Assembly: GCA_037176725.1 (NCBI GenBank)
Contig: JAZBRS010000026.1
Location: 102,593,501 to 102,657,500, forward strand
Direction of reading: 5' to 3'
Source: Posidonia oceanica
Lineage: Eukaryota; Streptophyta; Magnoliopsida; Alismatales; Posidoniaceae
DNA: 64,000 nucleotides
The notes under the pieces are model-generated. The model saw only the letters and a program-made list of their open reading frames with translations. It was not told where the DNA came from and made no database searches. Positions 35,140 through 55,653 of this stretch are shown one piece after another (position 1 is the stretch's first letter; every line of letters begins with the position of its first letter). Both the position numbers and the translations under genes were made by a program.

Positions 35140-36945
35140 ATAGTGTTTTCATGGCATTGATTCATTGTTAATTATTTCTTTCTTTCCGTTATTATTTAAA
35201 AAAAAAACAATTACTAATGATTTTAATCCTATAGGAACATTTGTTTGAAGATCATAAGAAATACTGGAAGCGATTTTGGGAGATTTCAAGAAGTAAGAGT
35301 GCCTTATAGGTGCCAATTTGTGTTTTCGATGCCTACTAGGCGCCCAGGACAGATTATTTTCTTGATATTTTTCTTTCAATTATTTTTGGATTTTTCTAAA
35401 ATCCTATTCTAGGGTTTATATATTCGTTCAATTTCTGTTTTTCCTCGATCACTAATTTAAAAGTCGAGCATCAACTTGAACCAAGTTAAAAATTTTCATA
35501 ACAAGATAGAAACCTGTTCTTAAAGGCATACATCATATAGTGTGCATTTAGAATAATTTCTATTTCTTGTCACTTTTATTTTTAGTGATTGCTAGAAGGA
35601 AATGTACGTGTTCTATTACTCAATTTCTTACATTTAAGAACATATAGTTAGTAAGAAGAATCCCTTCTCTAAGCACATTATTTGTGCATTCGTATCAAAG
35701 TACTTAGGGGCATAACTCATAACACAAGATAAGGTGGAGATTTCATCACCCTTTCTTAGCCCAAAATCAACAATATCAAGTATAAAGCATTGACCCATGC
35801 CTAAATAAAAATCAAGTAAACATTAGTCCTTATGATTCAAACTCAATAGGACAAGGGAGTCTAAGAGTAAATCAAATTAAAATTCTTTTCTTACTTGGTG
35901 TTTAGAAAAGTGGTTCACAAGATTACATCTTAAAAGATAAGTGGTTATTTAAGTAGGCCAGTTGCTCAAACACGGAGAGTCTCCACTTTCCTCCATTGAT
36001 CTGGCTAATTAGGTTAGAGAATTTTGATTTGAGAATTTCGAAGGTTAACTTAGAAGTTAGGAGTTGTCTAATTATTTTTAGATCAATCTTATTTCTAGGA
36101 CCTCTTTAAATTGTGTGCTAGACTAGAGATATTCTTCTCACTTATCTATAGAATTAAGATTTCACTTCTCATCTCCTAGAATCTTCTCATCTTCTTTAAG
36201 GTTTCATCATCTCTAATCAGTGTCAATCGGTTACACTAATTTGGGTTAGAAATTTCATTTTCAAATTTAAACCCAATAATTTAAAAATGACTGAAGAATT
36301 AAAATACTTACCTGAACCCTAAGAGATAGATATTCATATGTTAAAGTAGTATCCAATGAATAAAGTTGAATATAGGTCTGAAAAATTCAATTATGTAGCC
36401 CAAAGCCCTTGGAACGAGTCAAATGACCCTTATTCCTCAAGTTACAATTTAAAATGGAGTCAATCCAATTTCTTATGGACTCAAAGATCATATGATGAAG
36501 AGTCTAGCTTTAATCAAGTTTAGTCTCATTACTTTGAACCTATCCATATTCAGACCCATAATACAACTCAACCTTCCCTCCTCTAGATTGTTAACAAGAA
36601 AATGAAAATAGGTTAACAAGTCTAGAGAAAGGCCCAAAAGAGCTAGTAGAAGCAAATATACAAACCTCTATTAACCTAACTACTTTTATACAATCTAATG
36701 CTGATTTCATACAGACCACCAACCAATTGCTAATGGCTAACACTCAAGCCACAACTCATTTAGAAACGCAAGTAAGTCAACTAGCCAATTTTATAAATGA
36801 GAGAATGGTATAGAACATTAGATTTGACCAGTTATACTTTGACAAATTTGGAATCTCAACCAAGTAATCCAAGATACTTTGAGGAATAGTATATCGATGA
36901 CAAGGAAATCAAACACAATAAAACACAAATTTCAACCATTGTAGA
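35140..36945 (+). pseudogene. Athila/Tat gag relic
   Basis: Degenerate plus-strand coding with many stops. Recognisable pieces are NDPYSSSYNLKWSQ followed by FLWTQ (36420-36480), which fits the YNPGWRNHPNFSW stretch of Athila-type gag. A later piece is NTQATTHLETQVSQLANFI (near 36735-36795), which fits the gag C-terminal 'LE.Q.GQLA' stretch. The relic stops where the gene at 36951 ends, marking the boundary of the repeat-rich half. Confidence 0.6.
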
Positions 36946-36950
36946 AGGAA

Positions 36951-37942
36951 TTACTTATCGTTTAATTCATTATCTTTATGTACAAAATTCAGCAAACTCT
37001 CCCCCACCAACTTATGGTTTTCCTTAACATCACTTCCAATTACAACTTGCCTAACTTTGTAACCTTCTTCCTTCAACACAATACCATCAAGTACACATTT
37101 GGATTCCTGGTTCTTCTTTTGATTATCAAATACTTCAATTGTCTTATCATCCTCACAATTCTTCCTCTTACCTCTACTTAAATGTAGGAGTTTAACCACT
37201 ATATCTATTCCACAATTTGGTAAACCAAGAATTCTACTAACATCACTAACAGTAAACTCAACCAATTTACCTCCAATGAGAAAACAATTGCCACCAACCC
37301 AAAATCCTACAAGTTGGTCTAGCAAATCCATATCAACAACAAAATCTTCCATCTTTATTAAACGATGAAATGGTGTATTACTTATAGGACTCGATTTACT
37401 CTCAGATAACACTAAGGTATTCATCACATCCAAGTAGCTACGAATAACACAATGATGTTGTATTATTACGTTGCCTGTAAAATTTTAAAGAAAAGTCAAT
37501 TTTACAGTTCAGAATTTATCCAGAAATGAGTATTCCTACTACTTTGTATTAGTATTAGTATGATAAGGCTCTCGCTTCTGAAATTTAGTCCTCCACCCTT
37601 TTTTGTCAACATCAACTATCTTGGAGAAGTCATTCTCCGGTTTACAAAGCCACTTCCTTCTCATACCGAGAAGCTCCACCAAACCTTGGCTACTGACAAT
37701 ACCATGGAGAAGACAATCCTTTAAATTGTCAACAGTCAACATTTGTTCATTGTCATTGATTTTTAACTTCATAATGCTGCATTCCTCTTCTTGGGTCTCT
37801 GGCATGGAGAAGACAATCCTTTAAATTGTCAACAATCAATATTTGTTCGTTGTCATTGATTTTTAACTTCATAATGCTGTATTCCTCTTCTTGGGGTCTC
37901 TGGTATGTTTTCCGAATCGGAACCATTAGTTGAGCTCGCCAT
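36951..37942 (-). CDS. Uncharacterised plant protein gene, two exons, possibly broken
   Basis: I do not recognise the product. From an ATG at 37942 the frame starts MASSTNGSDSENIPET. It then meets a 100-bp tandem duplication whose upstream copy has an extra G, so this start runs out of frame. The ATG at 37805 (MPETQEEECS) opens the longer frame. Exon 1 runs to about 37541 and contains LVELLGMRRKWLCKPENDF. A GT-AG intron may join it to the frame ending at 36951, with AG at 37480 or about 37446. Exon 2 contains GNCFLIGGKLVEFTVSDVSR then ILGLP, a pattern resembling the PMD/DUF1985-like domains of plant transposon proteins. The last part is rich in Lys, Asp and Glu. It is either a domesticated or decaying transposon-derived gene. 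Confidence 0.45.
37703..37903. repeat. 100-bp tandem duplication in the uncharacterised gene
   Basis: Copies begin CATGGAGAAGACAATCC at 37703 and 37803. They differ by a few substitutions and by one extra G (TTGGGG against TTGGG), which shifts the frame of the upstream part of the gene. Confidence 0.95.
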
Positions 37943-45858
<7,916 letters not shown>

Positions 45859-46444
45859 AGCAATTGCCTTTTAAGTTCTCCAAAGGAAGAACTGGGTTCT
45901 AGAGTTAATTAAGGTTTTATCCTAACAATGCACTCATACAAATAAGGGGTGCACGCAATTGAAAGAAGGAAATTCTTCATGTAATCTCTGGTTATTGCTA
46001 TCAATTGAGTAACATATTTGCTCATCATCCACAACAATCACTTTGACCTCATTTCATTTACATTGATAAGATCTGAGATGGATTCTCAAATTTGTTTAAC
46101 AGAGTCAAATTAAATTATCTGCCACTTGGTTTGAGCATGATATCAAATCACTATTGCAACTAATAACTATATGTTTAGGCTAAATGTCGAAGAAAAATAA
46201 ACAAGTTGGGGTAAATAATCTCATGAGAATTAAACTTTAATAGATTGGGCAAAAAACACAAACCATAGTAACAAAAGCACTAGATAAGATGGAGTAAATA
46301 ATTTCATGACTTTCTACTTTAGGTACTGGAGTAGTGTCGATGGCTCAATGAGAACTAGGAAATATACGATCAGTGTATGAGATCACTTTGCCGGGGAAGT
46401 AACAAAATTTAAGTACGTTTGCTAATCATAGACGTCTTCAAGCA

Positions 46445-49400
46445 CTAGACTCCTGGTGGCATTCCCAGGCTTTGGGCAAGATTGCTCATCCTTTCTTTCA
46501 TGGCCTGAACAAAAAGAACTTGCATAGTTGAGATAATATGACGCAAGTTTTGTAATTATGCCCACTGTTCAGATAACAGTAAAGCTCACCTGAACACTCT
46601 TTTGATGTGCATCCTTATACGCCTCTGTTACCAAGAGGGAGAGCTTCTGCACAAGCACCATGGATGAGTTTCAAGCATTAATTACTGTCCCTAAACTTGA
46701 TTTATTACACAAATCATAGTATAATTCAAGACAAGAATCAACAAGTCTTGAGAGGGCTATACGACAAATGATTCATTCTATTCAAATCCTTAGCAACACG
46801 ATACATGGATAATACTGTTGTCTTGTGTTTAATTATTGCAGAGATGGGAATGTCTCGAAAAGGCATCTTATTACCACGATACTTAAATGGATCTTTAATG
46901 GATGTACTTACATTATAGGCTGATGGTAACAATAAAATATTTGGGTATTCATGGAATTTGGCACAAAGAAACCAGATAGGATAAGGAAATAAAGTGTTCA
47001 TAGCATTGGAATTCCAGTATAAACAAATCACATATCAAAGGAAGAGAAATAAAGTAACTGAACAATTCCACACTTTGAAGGGATGTACCATAGTTTCTAA
47101 ATGGAAACAAAGAAATGTATGATCAGTTAATTACAAACCTCTGGTCCTAACTCCATTGCAGCTTCAGTGATTTCAGTGCGTACAGGCTGTTGGTTTCCCG
47201 AAAGTGTAACCTGATCCAATCAAATATTTAGATTCAAACTCAAAGTTTTAATTAGCTACCATGAATAAAAATGGTGGAGAAACCAAAATGGCAAAAGAGG
47301 GAACATAGTTGTAAAATATCCAACCACTATTCACAAAAATATAACACTTAACATTCTTTCTATGAACCACAAAGTCAACTCTCTGCTACTGGTTTTTGGC
47401 ACCCAAAAAAAATTCACAATGAGCATTACACAGTGATATTTGACAAGCTTCCCATGTACGATGCAGAAGCAGAATATATTATGATGCAAGGACACATCTC
47501 CAACCTCAATACTCCAATGAGTCCCATTGAAGGGGTAGTTCTACTTGTATGTTCTTTGTGAAAATATCCACATCCTCCATGGCATTTTGTATGATGAAAA
47601 AGTACAGCTAAATGACCTATCTTCCCTAATTTTTAAGGTTATTCATACAAGTACTTAACACTTAATTCACATCTATTTCCTTGTTTCCATAATGTCAAAT
47701 CTCTTATCTTTGTACATTCATCACATTGGCATGTCCAGATATGTATTGATGCCCCAAGCCCCTGTTAGAGACTTAAGAGTGTTAGCACCATGAAGACTCA
47801 GAACATATAAATTGTTATACTTATGTACTTACCATATTTAAACTCTCATCAATTATCATTAAAGGAAAGGAAGTTCGGGTTAAAACAAAATACTTTTATA
47901 TTAACTAAAGACGAACATCAAGGAAAACAACTTTTTAAAAAATCTTTTAATTTACATCACCTGGAAATTCATAATCTTCGCTGAAAGATGGAGAGAAAGA
48001 GTGTGTATATTCTATTAGGTCAAGACATTACATATATATAGGGTAAGATGGATAAATAGATATCCGTTTACCCTAATACACGACTCAACACATAATACTC
48101 TAATGAACTCAACACTCTCCCTCAAACTGCAGCATATATATCCATCATACCCAGTTTGTTATAAAGAAATTCATAAGTTCTAACATTAAGTCCTTTACTG
48201 AAGATATCTGCAAACTGATCAGATGATTTTGTATATGGAGTAGCACTAATCCCATATATAACCATCTCTCTAACATAATGACAATCCACCTCTATATACT
48301 TAGTACATTCATGAAAGATAGGATTGTTAGCAATGTAGCTGGCAGTCTGATTATCACAATACATGGGCATAGGTACAGCAACTGGAAAATCTAGATCTGT
48401 CAGAAGAGAACAAAGTCACATCATCTCACAAGCAGTTTGAGCCATAGATCTATATCCAGATTCAGCACTAGATCGAGAGACGACATTCTGCTTTTTACTA
48501 CGTCACATAACCAGATTTCCCCCAACATAAATGCAATATCCAGAAGTAGATTTTCGATCTCCTTTGTCGCCTGCATAGTCAGAATCTGAATAGGCTTCAA
48601 TGAGCAGATGACCATTTTTCTTGTACACCGGTCCTTTTCCAGGAGTCTTCTTAACATAAGCCAATACTCGTACGACTTCCAGCCAATGTACTGTCCTTGG
48701 TTCCTATATAAACTGGCTAAGGACCCCAATAATATATGCAATATCTGGCCGTGTCACAGTCAGATAAATCAACTTCCCAACAAGCCACCTGTTCCTACCA
48801 GCATCCTCTAACAGAGGTGAAGAGCTGTCCCAGAAGTCTAGACTCTGATCAAATAGAGTATGTTCTGGCTCACACCCCAAGAGACATGTTTCCTGCAATA
48901 GATCCAGAACATATTTCCTCTGTGATAATGCCATTCTGTCTCTAGTATAAGCAAATTCAATGTCCAAAAAATACTTAGGTCTGCCCATGTCTTTAATCAC
49001 AAAGCGTTTCTGTAAATAATCCTTCGTCCTCTGGATTCCTGTAAGATCATTACCAGTTACCAGGATATCATCCACATACACAGTTAGTATCACACAGCCA
49101 CTGTCTGTCCGTTTGTAGAACACAGAATGATCTACAGCGCAACGTCGGAAACCATAAGTAGTAACAATGCTGCTGAACTTCTTAAACCAGACTCGTAGAC
49201 TCTGTTTAAGCCCATAGATAGCTTTCTTAAGAAGGCACACCTGATTCTCCCTCTGAGCAACATACCTAGGAGGTTATTCCATATGCACCTGTTCCATAAT
49301 ATCACCATACAGAAACGCATTCTTGACATCGAGCTGACAAACTTCCCAAGATTTGTTGATAGCAATGGAAAGAATAACTCTGATGGAATTCAACCGAGCA

Positions 49401-52400
49401 ACAGGAGAGAATGTCTCAGAGTAATCAATGCCATACTCCTGTGTAAAGTCTTGTGCTACTAGGCGAGCTTTGTACTGTCTACCATACCATCAGGTCTGTA
49501 TTTAATGGCAAACACCCATCTACAAGTAACAACATTTGTTCCCTCTGGTCTAGGCACCAATGCCCACGTCCCACAAGACACAAATGCATCCATTTCATCA
49601 TCCATTGCTGCTTTCCACCGTGGTAGTAAGAGGATTTCTTAGTAGTTCTTGGAAATTGATTCAGAAGCAATAGACAAGGCAAACGTACGAAAAATAAGGT
49701 GAAGGCGATCATAGCTAACAAAATGAGAAATGGGATAGGCCGTGGAGACACGTGTACCTTTCCGAATGGCAATGGGCAAGTAAAGGTCTGTAGGTAGCAG
49801 ATCTGCAGATGATGAAGAAGATGTGGCTGTGAAGGGGTGTGACCGTCGCTGATATACCTGCAAAGGCTTTGACACCTCTTTGCCTGTAATAGGAGCATCA
49901 TTGACATCAATACCACCAGATTCAACAATGCAAGGCAAAGGTATTCTATCGGGTGAAGATGGATTACTACTAAAGAAACACTGATTTTCATGAAAGATAA
50001 CATCAGCAGAGACTATGTATTTCCTGCTAACAGGAATATAGCAACGATAACTACGTTGAGTACAAGAATATCCCAAGAACACACATCGAATGGACCTTGG
50101 AGCAAGTTTATCCAGATTTGGAGTCAAATCCTAAACAAACGCAACACAATCAAAAATCCGAGGAGTGAGTGGAAAAATATCTACATCAGGACGTAGCCTT
50201 TAAAGGGGAATTTCCCCCCCAAGTGGGGTGGAAGGCATACGATTGATGAGATAAGAAACTGTTAAAATGACATCAGACCACAGATACTTAGGAACCTGCA
50301 TTTCAAACATGAGAGACCTAACATCAAGGATATGGCGATGCTTGCATTCAGCCACACCATTTTGTTGCGATGTATGAGGACAAGAGGTCAGCTGGATAAC
50401 ACCAAGAGATTCACAATAATTACGCAAACTTGCTTGAGTAAATTCCAATGCATTATCAATACGAAGAATTGTTGGACACAGAATTTTAATTTATTATTTC
50501 CACGAAAAACTTTTTGATAGTATCAAGAACACTGACTCTATCTTTCAACAAATAAACCCAAGATACTCATGAAAAATCATCAATAAAGACAATATAATAT
50601 CTATAACCTGACACAGAAGGTGTTCTGGCTAGACCTCACACATCACAATGAACCAACTCAAAAGGACTCTGACTTCTAACTAAACTAAGACGACGAAAGG
50701 TAGCACGATGATGCTTACCTAACTCACACGACTTACACTGAAAAGAAGAAATAGACATCCATGGAAGTAGTTTACGATGAGAAGGATGACCCAAGCGACG
50801 ATGCCAAATAATAGACTGATCTGCAGTGGAAGTTGATGATGCAAGGCCTCGAGGTATCTCATCTTTGACCAGCAAGTAGACTCATTGACCTTTGTCACGC
50901 CCCAAACCAATCCTCTTCTTCGTCTACAGGTCCTGAAAGGTACAGTGAAAAGGAAAGAATGTTACAAAGCAATTAAGGTGTTTGGTAATGGAACTAATTG
51001 ACAATAGGTTAACTGAAAATTCAGGTACATAAAGAACTTTGTCTAATGTCAATTGAGACGTAGCACGAATTGTGCATTGTCCAGACACACGACAAGTCCT
51101 TCCATCTGCAATGGAAACTGATCTAATGTCAGGTAACTGGGATAAGCGAGAATAAAGATCACGACTACCTGTTATATGAGAAGATGCCCCTAAATCAATA
51201 TTCCAAGAACTGTCCCTAGAAGCAAATAGACCAGAAGTACCTGACGTGGAAGCAGTAGTATGTGATGCCATAGCTGTAGAAGACTGAGTCTCTCTAAACT
51301 GAAGAAACTGGGTATATTCCTCCTAAGAGAGTGTTACTGGATATGCACTAACAGTAGGAGTAGCTGAAGATGTATCCTGTACCTCTGTAGACACCTATGC
51401 CCAATCAGATTTCCTAAACTTCTCCCAGTAACAATCAGATCTGTGGTTAGTGAGACCACAGTGCTCACATGAAGTACGACCTCTGCCATCTGTCCGTCCT
51501 CGACCTCCTCCTCTACCAAAACTACGACCACGACCACGAGTGGCTGCCATAGCAGAATGATCTGATGTAGACGTGGGTGTACTAGTAGAAATGCGAAGGA
51601 CTAGAGCAAAGGTACTCTCCAGGCTAGGAGTAGAATCTGAACCAAGAACCTGACCCCGGACTTGAGACAAAAGTTCTGAAGTCAGACCAGATCAATATGC
51701 AGCAACTGCAAGCTCCTCACGATACCGACACATGTCAGATACAAATCAAGCTCCTTAAGAAGAGATCGAAGTGAAGAGAAATGCTACTGTACTGAACTGT
51801 CATCTATTTTTAATGTGAAGATCTGCTCATACACCTCAAAAACTCTAGAGATATTTTACTCATATCCATACATCATCTTCAGAATATCCCAGATTTTCTT
51901 CGCAGGACATAGAAACATCACCCCATGAGCAACCGAAGATTCCATACTATTCATCAACCATGAGACAACTGTTGAATCCTTAGCAGACCAATCTTCAAAA
52001 GTACTATCCTTTGCATCAGGTGGAGGCTGAGTGAGATGTTTAAGTTTTCGATGAGTGGCTAAAAATGTTTCAAAACTTTGTGCCCACATAAAGTAGTTCT
52101 TCCCATCAAGTTTTGATGAAATTCCACTCCGATTCTTAACAAATCCATCTTTAGAGGTCGTCATATTGGCACAAATCAGATCTAAATGCAGTTACTTGAA
52201 GAGTAAAAACAATACAGAAAATAGTTCAAAGAGATTGCACAAACTAGTAGTCAGGTGGGAAATAATAACCACCCTCAGTAGTAGTAGATAATGATAGAAA
52301 CAGACCTCTTCATGAACTGTCTAGCAGCATCAATCACGATACACGATCGGGAATAGTTAGAAATACCTTTTGATGCCCCGTTTACATGTGTAATGGAGAG

Positions 52401-55400
52401 ATGTGACAACGGAGGCCACCAGAGACAGAGAACGGGATCAAAAAACCCTTAGTAGCAGCCAAACATACCTGGAACATGTGTGTTGGCACAAAATCAGGCC
52501 AACCAAGGCCTGCCATCAGTGAAATAGGGCCGCCGGAGGCCTACCGGTAGTGAAATAGAGCCGCCGGTGGCAGATCTGGGCCGTCGAAGCTGGGTCTCGC
52601 TGCCCCTGCTGACGGCGGAGAGGGCGGAGGAAGGGACTGACGGCGGCGGAGGACTAAAAAAATGAGTCCAGGGACTATGCCGGCAGCAAATCTGGGCCGT
52701 CAGAGGTCTATCGCCAGCGGAGCTGGGCCTGGAGGCCCCTGCTGACAGCGAGCAGAGGAAGGGACTGACGGCAGCAGAGAGCTAAAAAAACAGGTCCAAG
52801 GACTGTGCCGGCCGAAGGTGGCTGGAGATGGCTAGAAACGAAGAAACAGAAGTGGCCTACGGCTAAGGTTTCTCCCTGGACTCTGGTACCATGAAATATG
52901 GAGAGAAAGAGTGTATATTCTATTAGGTCAAGACATTACATATATATAGGGTAGGATGGATAAATGGATATCCGTTTACCCTATTACATGACTCAACACA
53001 TAATACTCTAATGAACTCAACAGAGGCAAATAGTTTTAAAAAGCTGATACCAAATTAGGTTATAAGATCTATACCTTGATCAGTTCACCCTCACAGTACC
53101 CATCAAACTCGGCTCTGTAACATAACTCAACAATGAGAACCAATCTCAATTTTGTCCCATGAACACAAGAATTTTCAAGATAAAAAAATTTTCAAGAATT
53201 TTTAAAATAGTTCATACTCTGCAAGCTCTTTTTGAACTTTAACTGCTTCTACTTGGACAACCATTTGAGCCTTCTTCACAGTATCATAAAGATTTTGCAT
53301 GTTGCCAAATATCCCTGCCTATTATAGACAATACATGAGCATTGCATTTAACTATATGAACAAGAAAAAAAGAGTGCAAGAGAAAACGGTAGGGAACTAA
53401 GGAACACAAAAAAAGAAAGAAAGAGGATAGTTCTCTTGTAGGTAGGATAACAGATTGAACCTAATAGCAAATAAAGGTGCTAACACTGTGTTTTTGCTCA
53501 GAAAAGAAAATGAGAAAAATATGCATATCTTTATTTAGAAGTTGGAAAATTATTAAAAATCGGCACTGGCATCTAATAAAGTATGGAGCAGTCAGAAGTC
53601 AAAATAGATAACCAAGAAAAGAGTCACCCAGTGCGTAAAGGAACTAAAAAACGTTGTACACGTATCCCATGTTTTCTTCTCACTGCAATACACTGCTATT
53701 TACCTTCTTAATGCCTTCATAGTAAGTGAAAGTATATTTAAAGAGAAGTTCAAAAATAACAGTATCACCAATCAATAAAGAACGACTAAACATAAAATCA
53801 CATATCACATCACTGCATAAAGAATAAATTATCAACTATCACATGAAAGCAGAAGGGGTAAAAGAAAATGAAACACTAAACCACATACTTGCCCAAAAGC
53901 AGTGTGACATCAATATTAAAAAACAAATCAAATTTGGTGGTTACTCAATTCAATCGAGAAATAAAAATCTTGTTCTCATTACAATATTTCTCGATTTAGT
54001 ACAAATGCTTAGTATCAACTTACCTTTGATTGTCCATCATCACTATTCTCATTTTTATCCTTCTTCCCACCAAATAAACTATAAATACAGAATGATTTCT
54101 TTGAGGTTGTATTTGTTCTGCAGGGCCATGATAAAAATGATGGTCCAGCTGCAGTGTTAACATTTGAATCACTACCTGAAAAAGAATATGGAATAAAGGC
54201 ATTGAGTTTCATAATTTTACTGTCTTTGACTCTCGTCACAAAACAAAGTGCGGTAATGATTTGCAACATTATTTGGAATATAGTACAATCTACAAATGAC
54301 CAAAATTTATTTACAGAACAATGCCAACAATTCCCAATAACAATAAACATGTTAAAGAACCTTAGAAGGTAACTTATTCTAGTAATGAGAAAACACAGAG
54401 ATTCATATTCAAGAGCAGAGATTGACCAAGGACACCAGCACAAACTATAATAGAAAAAGAAATCTGAGTGTTTAGCAGAACAGGTAGAAACTGTGGAAAG
54501 GGAAAAAAGGAAAGATGAAAAAAGAGAAAATTAAAAAGAAAAATTGGAACAATAGAAAGGTCCAGAACTTCAGATGAAAGCTTGTCAATCAGAGAAGCAC
54601 CTAGATACAGAAACCAAAGATTCAGCAACATAACAAGACATTGAATATACACAGCTACTATAACTAATAAACTGGAGGAAACATGTTGGGTACACAATTA
54701 AGATTTCACTATCATTACTCAAGCATTTATTAGCTTCAGATACAACTCCTTACACATCATGTTTTCTTCCATGAAATTTTTCTTTTGAGTGATGGCATTT
54801 CATCTAACTGTATCAATTACTTTGCAAATTTGCTAGTTTTGCTTGTCAAAGTATTTGTGTTGTGAGATGGGTGTCAAAAAAAGACAAGTATCATTCAAAA
54901 GAAAAGAAAGGGCATGAATCCTCAATATTTCATTCAAGATATGGGACCAACAACATCTTCACTTCATTTTATGCATAAAGGGTGATTTCACCCTTTCACA
55001 TACTTAGCTTGACATGCTGAGAGTCAAACATTTTTCCATTAACACTGATTATGGGTTTCCAAAATTCTTTCTTATTCAGTCTATCAGCTGCATTCTAGGG
55101 GAAAGCAATCAAGGTTCCTACTTTCCAAGGGTGTTAAATAGCTTGAAGATTGGGGGTTAACAGTCCTCAAGATTTCCAAAGTTCTGAAGTTACCCAACAA
55201 AGAACTACTGTCCAATTGTATTTGTGCAGTCCATCTTCCCGTCCCTTGCAATTCCAAGTGTACATATTTCCCTATGATGTCATACGAAACCCATATAATC
55301 TCATATCACCAACCTTACCCCCAAACGAAAATCCAGAGACATGTTGTAGACCTTACCCATTATCTTTCCTTACAAGCATTAAAAAAATCCAGCTTGACTA

Positions 55401-55653
55401 AAACAATAATAAGAAAAAAAAAAAGGTCCTTCTGAAACCAAGGAAACCCAGAACCTCTACCAGAACAATAGCAAACTATAAAATATCCAACAAATCTATA
55501 AAAACATTAACAAAAGACGCCCAAATTAAAAAAAAAGAAGAAGAAGGGGAGAGGATACTCACGAGAAGAAGCCAACCCAAAGGCGGGATTTTTCCTGTCC
55601 TTAAGGCTGTCGAAGCTTGATACCTGGTAAGCCAAAGAGCTGGTAGACGCCAT
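46445..55653 (-). CDS. STIC2: STIC2-type chloroplast nucleoid-associated protein (YbaB/EbfC family)
   Basis: Seven exons on the minus strand: 55653-55563, 54175-54024, 53318-53218, 53114-53075, 47210-47139, 46646-46590, 46504-46445. All introns are GT-AG and the sum is 573 nt, encoding 190 aa. Residues 1 to about 70 are Ser/Thr-rich with few acidic residues, as in a chloroplast transit peptide, followed by SLFGGKKDKNENSDDGQSK. The YbaB domain follows (about 82-185): GNMQNLYDTVKKAQMVVQVE, then EFDGYCEGE, TLSGNQQPVRTEITE and KERMSNLAQSLGMPPGV. Bacterial relatives bind DNA. Arabidopsis STIC2 was found as a suppressor of the import mutant tic40 and is linked to thylakoid protein insertion with ALB4 and cpSRP54. 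Intron 4 (53074-47211, 5.9 kb) holds a copia element in the same orientation. Coding is intact, so normal splicing across it is possible. The gene is convergent with BRS1, with 586 bp between stops. Confidence 0.93.
47982..48114 (-). repeat. Copia 3' LTR
   Basis: 133 bp, with TG...CA ends. It differs from its partner at 52892-53022 by five substitutions and an extra GT. Confidence 0.9.
48122..52164 (-). pseudogene. Copia gag-pol, multiply frameshifted
   Basis: Domains run in the expected copia order on the minus strand. Gag comes first (52164-51856, SKLDGKNYFMWAQSF). A zinc knuckle C-x2-C-x4-H-x4-C follows (CEHCGLTNHRSDC, in 51670-51395). Protease (51271-50924) reads IDLGASSHIT, where IDSGAS is expected. 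Then come the pre-integrase HRRLGHPSHR (near 50790), integrase (50448-50200, QQNGVAECKHRHI), RT (49240-48704, KKAIYGLKQS and VYVDDILVTGND) and RNase H (48370-48122, CDNQTASYIANNP). The pieces lie in different frames with stops between, so no functional polyprotein can be made. The YVDD box itself is intact. Confidence 0.88.
52892..53022 (-). repeat. Copia 5' LTR
   Basis: 131 bp. It is directly followed on the minus strand by the primer site TGGTACCAGAG. It is about 45 bp from the 3' splice-donor side of exon 4 (53075). Confidence 0.9.

Larger units (their letters stand above)
47982..53022 (-). mobile_element. Ty1/copia retrotransposon in STIC2 intron 4
   Basis: Two short LTRs, 52892-53022 (5', 131 bp) and 47982-48114 (3', 133 bp), differ by five substitutions and one 2-bp indel. 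Each reads TGTTGAGTTC...TTTCA on the minus strand. The primer site TGGTACCAGAG (52891-52881) follows the 5' LTR and resembles the initiator-tRNA-Met site TGGTATCAGAG. A purine tract (GAGGGAGAG) precedes the 3' LTR. The flanks TTCGC (47977-47981) and GAGGC (53023-53027) do not form a target duplication, which may have decayed. Confidence 0.9.

Noticed and set aside
47977..53027. Target duplication of the intronic copia element
   Set aside because: The flanks TTCGC and GAGGC do not match. The element is called from LTRs, primer site and pol instead.
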